From contig CAKRYD010000029.1 in assembly GCA_934426255.1 (NCBI GenBank), positions 1 to 30,272 on the forward strand: a stretch of DNA of 30,272 nucleotides, read 5' to 3'. The position numbers and the translations under genes are program-made. Below are positions 7,417-14,267 of the stretch, piece by piece (position 1 is the first letter of the stretch; each line of letters opens with the position of its first letter). This DNA is from an uncultured Bacteroidaceae bacterium (lineage in GTDB: Bacteria > Bacteroidota > Bacteroidia > Bacteroidales > Bacteroidaceae). The notes under the pieces were generated by a model that did no database searches, had not been told where the DNA came from, and saw only the letters and a list, made by a program, of their open reading frames with translations.

Positions 7417-8409
7417 ATGGCAGTTTCCATATCAGATATTACAAAACTCCGTAAGTTGACCGGTGCGGGTCTGGCTGATTGCAAGAAGGCTTTGGAGGCC
7501 ACCGAGGGCGACATTGAGAAAGCCATCGAAGTGATCCGTGAAAAAGGTCAGGCAGTTGCTGCAAAGCGTTCTGACCGCGAAGCATCCGAAGGCTGTGTTA
7601 TTACGAAAGCCGAAAACGGTTTTGGTGCCATCATTGCCTTGAAGTGTGAGACAGACTTCGTAGCCAACAATGCCGATTTCGTTAAGTTGGCACAAAGCAT
7701 TCTTGACTTGGCTGTTGCCAACAAGTGCAAGACTTTGGACGAGGTCAAGGCTCTTAAGTTGGGCGATGTTACCGTTGAGCAGGCTATTGTTGACCGCAGC
7801 GGTATCACAGGTGAGAAGATGGAGCTCGATGGTTATATGACTATCGAAGGTGACAATATCTCTGTATATAATCATCAGAACAAGAATACTCTTTGCACGA
7901 TGGTTAACCTGAGCAAGGCTGTTCCGGCCGAGTATGGCCACGGTGTTGCCATGCAAGTGGCTGCGATGAACCCGGTTGCACTCAACGAAGACAGTGTTCC
8001 GCAGGATGTTAAAGACAACGAATACAAGATTGCTGTTCAGAAGACCAAGGAAGAACAGGTGGAGAAGGCAGTGCAGAATGCATTGAAGAAGGCCGGATTC
8101 AACTTGTATATCGCCGAAAACGAGGAACATCTTGCCGAAGGAATCCAGAAGAAGATGATTACCGAAGAGCAGGCTGATGAGATTCGCAAGATAAAGAAAG
8201 AGACAGCAGAGCAAAAGGCTGCCAATCTTCCCGAGCAGATGATTCAGAACATTGCCAACGGACGTATGAACAAGTTCTACAAGGAATCATGCTTGTTGAA
8301 CCAGGATTACATCATGGATTCGTCGAAGACAGTTGCCGCATTCCTGAAAGAAGCTGACAAGGATTGTACAGTAACCGATTTCAAACGTTTCACACTGCGC
8401 TCTGAATAA
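7417..8409 (+). CDS. tsf: Translation elongation factor Ts
   Basis: EF-Ts is the guanine-nucleotide exchange factor that recycles EF-Tu-GDP in the cytoplasm. The N-terminal UBA-like domain contains KLTGAGLADCKKALEATEGD, and the core signature CETDFVANNADFVKLA follows near residue 75. The duplicated dimerisation core and a C-terminal QDYIMDSSKTVAAFL segment are present. At 330 residues it is longer than the E. coli protein, as usual for Bacteroidales. It is the last gene of the operon and is followed by a strong intrinsic terminator. Confidence 0.97.
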   Translation: MAVSISDITKLRKLTGAGLADCKKALEATEGDIEKAIEVIREKGQAVAAKRSDREASEGCVITKAENGFGAIIALKCETDFVANNADFVKLAQSILDLAVANKCKTLDEVKALKLGDVTVEQAIVDRSGITGEKMELDGYMTIEGDNISVYNHQNKNTLCTMVNLSKAVPAEYGHGVAMQVAAMNPVALNEDSVPQDVKDNEYKIAVQKTKEEQVEKAVQNALKKAGFNLYIAENEEHLAEGIQKKMITEEQADEIRKIKKETAEQKAANLPEQMIQNIANGRMNKFYKESCLLNQDYIMDSSKTVAAFLKEADKDCTVTDFKRFTLRSE

Positions 8410-8432
8410 AGCAACATTTGATTTGTACATAT

Positions 8433-8472
8433 AAAGGAAGCCGCTTTGGATTGTGCCAAGGCGGCTTCTTTT
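8433..8472 (+). terminator. Intrinsic terminator of the tsf operon
   Basis: GAAGCCGC (8437-8444) pairs with GCGGCTTC (8461-8468). The stem continues inward by TTTGG/CCAAG around loop 8450-8455, and outward as A/T pairs into the TTTT following the stem. It lies 24 bases after the tsf stop. Confidence 0.88.
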
Positions 8473-8587
8473 GTCGGCATGTGCAGCTGTGGCAGATACG
8501 TCTGCTTGCATGGCTTGTCTGCTTTTTGCGTGCAGAAGTATGCCGGCGTTGACTGCCTAGCAATGTATATGTGCGGTGTCATATTAT

Positions 8588-8634
8588 GCTAACGTGGGAC
8601 ACTTGGAAGGATATTCCGAGTGTCCCACGTTGGC
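8588..8634 (-). terminator. Very long hairpin downstream of the C10 protease gene
   Basis: The arms 8588-8608 and 8614-8634 are complementary over 21 positions, interrupted only by two T/G wobbles, with a 5-base loop GGATA. It lies 19 bases past the stop of the minus-strand protease gene and between convergent genes. ATTTTG follows on the plus side, and no T tract follows on minus. It probably marks the transcript 3' end; the stem is longer than a normal terminator. Confidence 0.6.
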
Positions 8635-8653
8635 ATTTTGGCTGTGTCGGTTG

Positions 8654-10495
8654 TCAGGGCACGGCAATCATGACTGATTGTCCTTTCGATTTAATGACAT
8701 AAAGGCCGCTTTCCACTGTGGCATTGCTGCATTTGCTGCCAATGAGCCGTCCGAGCATGTCGTAGATGTCTATGCTGCTGCCGTCGGTGGTTGCAATCCG
8801 TTTGTTCTTTACTGTTAGGATTTTATGCAGGTTGTCTTTCCCATCGTTTGCCAGTGAGCTGATACCCGTATATATGTCTTTGGCATCTCCGATGATGTTG
8901 GTGAATTGTTCCCATCCGTTTACTGCTTCGGCATAGGCATCGCGGCTGCCGGCAGGTACATGCAGTGTGGCCGATTCAAGGGGTACGTTCCAGAAGACAT
9001 CGTTGCCGAGGGCCGGTGGTGTTTGTCCGAGGATAGTGATGTTTTCCAGTGTATTGCAGCCTGAGAAAGCTTCGTCACAGATGGTCTTTACTGTGGCGGG
9101 AATGGTTATGTCGAGCAGGTGTTTGCTGTTTCTGAATCCCGGGCTTTCGATAGCCGTGATGCCGTTGGGCAGTATGAGGCTCTTCAGGTTTGGCATGGCG
9201 GTGAGTGTCCAGTACGACCTTGGCTCTTTGGTGAATGTGGCGTTGCTGAAGTCGGCATTGAGCACAATATAGGCATTGCTGCGTGCAGCCGAAATGTCAT
9301 TGTGGTTAACATTGCCGCTGACCACGAGTTGTTCTATGAGTTTGTTTTCATAGTTGCTTTCCATGAAGTCTCTGAAGCTCCCCGGTTTGTCTACATGCAG
9401 ATGCAGCTTCAGCGGGCTTTCGGTCTCCGGTTCTATACCTAACAGTCCCACTTGATCAAGGTTGAAGGCCACTTCACTGTCAGTGATTTTCCCAAGGGCA
9501 TAGTAGCCGTTGCAATAACCACCCCAGCCCCAATTGAAGGAGAACATGTCTTCGCCTTTATATCCATCGATGACGAAGACATGGCCTATGTTGCTTTTTT
9601 CGTTGGTTGCCTGGTAGATGATGGGACGGTCATTGTCGATTTCATTGCGTAGCATGCTTTTCCACTCTGCGTCACTATATGAGTCTGCCCTCAGGTCTTT
9701 TGCATTCATGGAATACTTGAAATAGATTTTCAAAGCGTCTTCCACTGCATAGACGCTGGCACCACTTCCGTCCTTATATCCGTAATACATATTTGTCGCT
9801 ATGCCTAAGTCGGCCATGAGCTTTGCCACATCATCGAATTGACTGTTGGTTCCGTTTGCTTCTGTTGGCATGTTGTTCCATGCGTAGTGCCTGAAAAAGT
9901 TGGCTTCCAACATGCCTCCTGCATAGTTACTTAGGTATCTGTTCCTGTACCTGCCTACAGCGGGATGCTTGTGATACCTCATGACTATACCCATAGCTGT
10001 TGCTGCGCAGCCGGTGTAAGTATTCTTGGGCGTGTATTGGGCAAATACACCTGTTTGAGCCCATTTGGCGGTTTGCAGTTGTTTTTCTCCCACAGCAGCC
10101 CTTGTCTGCGGTGCCTTGTAGGCTGCGATGTTGCCGCCGGCGGCTTGGAGGGCCGTTATCTGCCGGCTGTAGTTGTCGAGCATGGCTTTCAGCCCGTCGG
10201 GAATGTTTTGTTCGTCAAAAGTGCTTTCGGTGGAATATCCGAGCACTGTCTTGGCTGCATCGTCGCCGGCAATGATGACAAAGCCTTTCTCTTCGTCGTT
10301 GAAGATGTAGTAGGGTGCCGATTCACCTGCTACGGCTTTTGCCCGCAGCTGTCGGGTTTGTCCGGTCTGTTTGTTCCAGAATCCGGCGGCTTTCTGCCGT
10401 GCCTGTTCCAGGGAGATTTGCCGTGCGTCAAGCTTCATGCCTGTTGCCGAAGTCATGAGCACCAACGCTAATGTCAGGAGTCTTTCGTAGGTCAT
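8654..10495 (-). CDS. Secreted C10 (streptopain-like) cysteine protease with BspA-type repeats and T9SS sorting tail
   Basis: The 613-residue protein has a signal peptide (about 1-25) and a Spi-like prodomain (about 27-125, with GFVIIAGDDAAKTVLGYS) that would inhibit the enzyme until cleaved. The C10 papain-like catalytic domain has Cys163 in TGCAATAMGIVMRYHKHP, His305 in NIGHVFVIDGY, and the NWGWGG motif at 321-326. Next comes a BspA-type leucine-rich repeat (TIPATVKTICDEAFSGC), followed by a PAGSRDAYAEAVNGW segment. The C-terminus (SIDIYDMLGRLIGSK then SGLYVIKSKGQSVMI) matches the type A T9SS sorting domain, recognised after Sec export and removed at the surface. A SprA homologue lies 4 kb away. 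The family is known from Streptococcus SpeB and Bacteroidetes proteases; its substrate here is unknown. Confidence 0.9.
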   Translation of the reverse strand: MTYERLLTLALVLMTSATGMKLDARQISLEQARQKAAGFWNKQTGQTRQLRAKAVAGESAPYYIFNDEEKGFVIIAGDDAAKTVLGYSTESTFDEQNIPDGLKAMLDNYSRQITALQAAGGNIAAYKAPQTRAAVGEKQLQTAKWAQTGVFAQYTPKNTYTGCAATAMGIVMRYHKHPAVGRYRNRYLSNYAGGMLEANFFRHYAWNNMPTEANGTNSQFDDVAKLMADLGIATNMYYGYKDGSGASVYAVEDALKIYFKYSMNAKDLRADSYSDAEWKSMLRNEIDNDRPIIYQATNEKSNIGHVFVIDGYKGEDMFSFNWGWGGYCNGYYALGKITDSEVAFNLDQVGLLGIEPETESPLKLHLHVDKPGSFRDFMESNYENKLIEQLVVSGNVNHNDISAARSNAYIVLNADFSNATFTKEPRSYWTLTAMPNLKSLILPNGITAIESPGFRNSKHLLDITIPATVKTICDEAFSGCNTLENITILGQTPPALGNDVFWNVPLESATLHVPAGSRDAYAEAVNGWEQFTNIIGDAKDIYTGISSLANDGKDNLHKILTVKNKRIATTDGSSIDIYDMLGRLIGSKCSNATVESGLYVIKSKGQSVMIAVP

Positions 10496-10528
10496 GGTGA
10501 TAAAATCAAATTATACAATATCAGGTTT

Positions 10529-10536
10529 CAAAGTTA
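10529..10536 (-). promoter_or_regulatory. -7 box for the C10 protease gene
   Basis: TAACTTTG on the minus strand fits TAnnTTTG, 33 bases ahead of the ATG at 10495. The -33 element is unclear. Confidence 0.5.
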
Positions 10537-10641
10537 CGCAATTTTATTTGATTGGCTTGCGCCATCTCGTTGAAATATGGTTGTGAGTGAGAATTTTGCA
10601 TTTTAGGTCACTTGTGTAACAGGTTTGTAATAATGTGTTGG

Positions 10642-10649
10642 TAACTTTG
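10642..10649 (+). promoter_or_regulatory. -7 box for the second PiT gene
   Basis: TAACTTTG fits TAnnTTTG and lies 25 bases before the ATG at 10675. It is divergent from the protease promoter about 105 bp away, so the 179-bp spacer could carry shared control. Confidence 0.5.
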
Positions 10650-10674
10650 CGGCAAAATACAATATGTACTCAAG

Positions 10675-12921
10675 ATGGAGACTTTTTATTTAGTTGTAGT
10701 TGCATTCCTATTGTTTTTGGCTGTGTTCGACATGTTCGTGGGTGTGTCCAACGATGCCGTGAATTTCCTTTCGTCGGCTGTGGGCTCCAAGGCTGCTACG
10801 TTTCGCACGGTGCTTGTAATTGCCGCAGTGGGCATTCTGGTAGGAACGGCAACGAGCAGTGGCATGATGGACATTGCGCGCCACGGGGTTCTGCGTCCTC
10901 AGAACTACATGTTCAGCGAAGTGATGTGTATATTTCTTGCCGTCGTCTGTGCCGATATATTGATTCTGGACATTTTCAATTCGTTGGGGCTTCCCACGAG
11001 TACAACGGTGTCGATGGTATTCGAACTCTTCGGAGGTGCGTCGGCCATGGCCGTCATCAAACTGGCACACGACACTACGGGTCTTTTCTCCTATGCCGAC
11101 TATATCAACACCGAGAAGGTGCTTTCCGTGATAATGGCCATCTTTGTATCGGTGGCCATAGCCTTCGTTGTGGGGTTAGTGGTGATGTGGATCAGCCGAG
11201 TTGTGTTCACCTTCCATTACGAGAAGCACATGAAGTGGACTATAGGTATATTCGGCGGTATCTCCATTACGTCGATTGCTTATTTTCTGATTACAAAGGG
11301 CTTTGGACAGGCTTCGTTCATGACGGCCGACGTAAAGGAATGGCTGGCCCAGAACAGTGCCCATGTGCTTCTGGTGTCGTTCATCTTCTTTACTGCCTTG
11401 ACGCAGGTGCTGTCTTGGCTGAAAGTGAATGTCTTTAAACTGATAGTGCTGTTCGGAACCTTTTCATTGGCGATGGCATTTGCCGGTAATGACCTGGTCA
11501 ACTTTATAGGGGTCTCACTCGCAGGTCTGTCATCTATGGAGGATATGATGGCTAACGGCCAGCACAACTATGATACATTTGCCATGACGTCGTTGGCCGA
11601 GTCGGCACGTGTACCCATCTATTATCTCATTGGTGCGGGCGTCATTATGATTATTTCGCTGTTTGTCTCCAAGAAGGCCAAGAAGGTGATTAGCACTTCG
11701 GTCAATCTGGCCAAGCAGAACGAGGGTGACGAGATTTTCAGCAGTTCCCGCATAGCCCGTCGCCTTGTACGTATGGTAGGCAATTCTGCTGCAACAGTGC
11801 TCAATTATGTTCCTTCCGGAGTAAAGCAGTGGATCAACGGCCGTTTTTCACCTCGCACCGACGGTGCCACGGCCGACCTTGCCTTCGACCTTGTGAGGGC
11901 CTCAGTCAATCTGGTGCTTTCGGGCCTGCTCATCGTCATCGGAACCACGCTGAAACTTCCGCTCTCAACTACCTATGTGGCCTTCATGGTGGCTATGGGT
12001 AGTTCGTTGGCCGACCGTGCCTGGGGACGCGAGAGTGCCGTATATCGCATCACGGGGGTCATATCCGTCATCGGAGGATGGTTCATTACGGCAGGTGCAG
12101 CCTTTATCACCTGTTTCGTCATCACCATGCTGATGCACTTCGGAGGTCCCGTAGCCATGGGTGCAATCGTTGTGTTGGTCATCATCATTCTGGTGAGAAA
12201 CAACATGAAATATAAGGATAAAGAAGAGACCGATGCCGGTGACAAGCTGTTCCAAAAGATAATATCCTCCAAGTCGGATGAGGAGGTGCTCGACCTGCTC
12301 AATCGCCATATTGCCATGACACACAGTGCCATCCTTGACTACACCCACAATTGTTTCTATCAGATAACCGACGGATTGATGGCTGAGAATATCAAGGAGC
12401 TGCGCAAGGCCACCGTATCTATCAACGATGAGAAGAGCAATTGGCAGAAGGCTCGTCAAAAGGAGCTGGTGGGTATGCGCAAGCTGAGCTACGACGATGC
12501 TGTGCAGAAAAACACCTGGTTCCATCTGGCAGCCAACAGCATCACTGAGATATTCTATTGCCTCAAACGTATCAGTGATCCGTGTCTGGAGCACGTCGAC
12601 AACTATTTCAATCCGCTGCCTCAGACCTGCAAACAACAGTATCTGCCGGTGCGCGATGAAGTGGTCGAGATGTTTGCCAAGGCATGTGAGGTGATACGTA
12701 GCGGCGAATACAGTCAGATAGATGCACTCCTTGCAGAGGGCAATTCACTGAAGAGCCGCATCTCCGATATGCGTCACATAGAGCAAGACCAGTTTAATCA
12801 GGAAGGTACCAATATACGTCTGCACTTCCTTTATCTTAATACTTTACAAGAAACCCAGGAGCTTGTCAGTGCACTTCGTCACTTGTTGCGTGCCACCAAG
12901 CGTTTCCATCTGGGCGAATAG
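10675..12921 (+). CDS. PiT-family inorganic phosphate transporter, motif-intact copy
   Basis: This 748-residue PHO4/PiT-family inner-membrane symporter for inorganic phosphate keeps both inverted-repeat substrate motifs: GVSNDAVNFLSSAVGSKAA at residues 23-41 and AFAGNDLVNFIG near residue 270. It also has the GLPTSTTVSMVFELFGGAS and LPLSTTYVAFMVAMGSS segments. The C-terminal ~200 residues form a soluble PhoU-like helical domain containing LLNRHIAMTHSAILDYTHNC and LRHLLRATK. It is closely similar end to end to the gene at 621-2906, so the two are paralogues in opposite orientation about 7.8 kb apart. The fused PhoU-like domain suggests built-in regulation by phosphate status; that part is inference. 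The 23-bp repeat array follows its stop codon. Confidence 0.95.
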   Translation: METFYLVVVAFLLFLAVFDMFVGVSNDAVNFLSSAVGSKAATFRTVLVIAAVGILVGTATSSGMMDIARHGVLRPQNYMFSEVMCIFLAVVCADILILDIFNSLGLPTSTTVSMVFELFGGASAMAVIKLAHDTTGLFSYADYINTEKVLSVIMAIFVSVAIAFVVGLVVMWISRVVFTFHYEKHMKWTIGIFGGISITSIAYFLITKGFGQASFMTADVKEWLAQNSAHVLLVSFIFFTALTQVLSWLKVNVFKLIVLFGTFSLAMAFAGNDLVNFIGVSLAGLSSMEDMMANGQHNYDTFAMTSLAESARVPIYYLIGAGVIMIISLFVSKKAKKVISTSVNLAKQNEGDEIFSSSRIARRLVRMVGNSAATVLNYVPSGVKQWINGRFSPRTDGATADLAFDLVRASVNLVLSGLLIVIGTTLKLPLSTTYVAFMVAMGSSLADRAWGRESAVYRITGVISVIGGWFITAGAAFITCFVITMLMHFGGPVAMGAIVVLVIIILVRNNMKYKDKEETDAGDKLFQKIISSKSDEEVLDLLNRHIAMTHSAILDYTHNCFYQITDGLMAENIKELRKATVSINDEKSNWQKARQKELVGMRKLSYDDAVQKNTWFHLAANSITEIFYCLKRISDPCLEHVDNYFNPLPQTCKQQYLPVRDEVVEMFAKACEVIRSGEYSQIDALLAEGNSLKSRISDMRHIEQDQFNQEGTNIRLHFLYLNTLQETQELVSALRHLLRATKRFHLGE

Positions 12922-12960
12922 CCGCGGCATAGCAATTGCAGGTGTCGCAGGTTGAAGATG

Positions 12961-13000
12961 GTGACATGTATAGAAACAACGTGTTTCCTGTACATGTCAC
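12961..13000 (+). repeat. Large hairpin formed by an inverted copy of the 23-bp repeat
   Basis: GTGACATGTA (12961-12970) is exactly complementary to TACATGTCAC (12991-13000), with GAAAC/GTTTC (12973-12977, 12983-12987) pairing inside. The left arm is a reverse-oriented repeat unit. It lies 40 bases past the stop of the second PiT gene and could act as its 3' end, although there is no T tract. Confidence 0.65.
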
Positions 13001-13071
13001 TACCTGTTTCCTGTACATGACACAACGTGTTTCCTGTACATATCACTACCTGTTTCATGTACATGACACAC
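12980..13071. repeat. Four-unit 23-bp tandem repeat (two 46-bp higher-order units)
   Basis: Units start at 12980, 13003, 13026 and 13049, each 23 bases, sharing TGTTTCCTGTACATG with one or two changes. Odd units begin CG and end TA; even units begin CC and end A or C. The array is therefore two 46-bp units differing at three positions. It fills most of the gap between the convergent PiT and acyltransferase genes. It lacks unique spacers, so it is not CRISPR. Confidence 0.88.
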
Positions 13072-13082
13072 ATTGCAATGTG

Positions 13083-14237
13083 CTATTTGTGCAACCAACG
13101 TTGGCCAAGCCGTCTGCGCACAGGTGTATCGTAGCACCTGAGACACCCCCAGGCCAGCAATATGCAGCCCGCAAGCAGCGTGGCGGCAACCGGCAGAGTC
13201 TGCATGAAGCCGAGGCCGTTGTTGGTGAAATAAGCTATGTAAAGATAGATAAAGGGATAGTGAATCATGTAGAGGGGAAACGATATGTCACCGCAGAAAG
13301 TGCAGATGCGTGTGCTTGCCTTGTCGGTGGTGGTGCCCGAAGCTGCCAGGCATATCACGACGGGAAATACCAGGGCAATGCATAAAAAGTCGTAGAGCCC
13401 GTTCATCCAAGCCCCGTGTCCGCCGCCGAGACGCGGCATGGTAAAGACGGCGGCCAGTATGGCCGTGCATATCCAGAAGGCACCTCTCACCGGCACCTTA
13501 TGCAGGTTGCGCGAAAGCAGGAGCCCCATGGAGAAGGCAAACATCACTTTCAGCATGCCGAAAGGAAAGTTGGCACCGGCAAAGGAAAAGCCATAACACA
13601 CGTCACCATAGCGGAGGGCAAATCCGCAAAGGCCGATGCCAGTTATTGCAATCCACAGGGTGAGGGCCTTTGTGCCCAGTCGGCGGATGAAGAGGGCATA
13701 GGCAACATAGGCTGCATATTCGAAGAACAGCGACCATGCCGGGCCGTTGAGGGGATACATCTCTCCGTAGCCGCGGATGTCGCAGGCAGTGATGGCAGGC
13801 AGCATGCAGCAGCCGAGCAGGGTGAGCAGGGCGAGTTTCCACACCGGTGTCTCGGCTACCATGGGAACGGCTTCGCAGCTGCCCGCATAGAAGCAGGCGG
13901 CACCGATGAGTGTGCCCATTACAGCCATGGGCTGCAATCTGATGATGCGCCGCTTGAAGAAGTCGCCAACCGTTATCTTCCTGCTATACAGACGGTCGTC
14001 ATAGGCATAGCCGATGACAAACCCCGACAGCATAAAGAAGAAGTCAACAGCCAGGTAGCCGTGACCCATGACGTAGGAGGCTCTCACTTCGCCCGTGGCA
14101 TCAACGGTCACGGTGGTGGCGAAGCCTTCGAAGATGTGGAATATGACCACAAGCAGAGCTGCCATGCCGCGCAGTCCGTCGAGCAGGTGATAGTGGGGCT
14201 TTGTGTCGGCAAAAGCCGTTGCCGAAAGGTAATTCAT
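13083..14237 (-). CDS. Acyltransferase family 3 membrane protein (OafA-like)
   Basis: The 384-residue protein has about ten hydrophobic segments and the N-terminal family signature LLDGLRGMAALLVVIFHIFE, carrying the conserved Arg and His. HGYLAVDFFFMLSGFVIGYAYDDR and FFKRRIIRLQPMAVMG follow, as in acyltransferase 3 proteins. These inner-membrane enzymes move acetyl or other acyl groups onto periplasmic or surface glycans such as O-antigen. The substrate here is unknown. Its start is 30 bases after the sprA stop on the same strand, so it is probably co-transcribed with sprA and may modify surface polysaccharide, perhaps that which anchors T9SS cargo; this role is speculative. Some non-carbohydrate acyltransferases share the fold. 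Confidence 0.88.
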   Translation of the reverse strand: MNYLSATAFADTKPHYHLLDGLRGMAALLVVIFHIFEGFATTVTVDATGEVRASYVMGHGYLAVDFFFMLSGFVIGYAYDDRLYSRKITVGDFFKRRIIRLQPMAVMGTLIGAACFYAGSCEAVPMVAETPVWKLALLTLLGCCMLPAITACDIRGYGEMYPLNGPAWSLFFEYAAYVAYALFIRRLGTKALTLWIAITGIGLCGFALRYGDVCYGFSFAGANFPFGMLKVMFAFSMGLLLSRNLHKVPVRGAFWICTAILAAVFTMPRLGGGHGAWMNGLYDFLCIALVFPVVICLAASGTTTDKASTRICTFCGDISFPLYMIHYPFIYLYIAYFTNNGLGFMQTLPVAATLLAGCILLAWGCLRCYDTPVRRRLGQRWLHK

Positions 14238-14267
14238 AGGGATGAAGTTAGGTGTAAATGAATGTGT

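Noticed and set aside
10635..11438. 267-residue plus-strand frame overlapping the second PiT gene
   Set aside because: Out-of-frame reading of the PiT coding sequence, Cys/Arg/His-rich, no family match.
12980..13071. Possible CRISPR array
   Set aside because: Units abut at a fixed 23-base period with no unique spacers, and no cas genes are present.
13416..14261. 281-residue plus-strand open frame
   Set aside because: Antisense to the acyltransferase gene; the Gly/His/Ala-rich composition is typical of a shadow frame.
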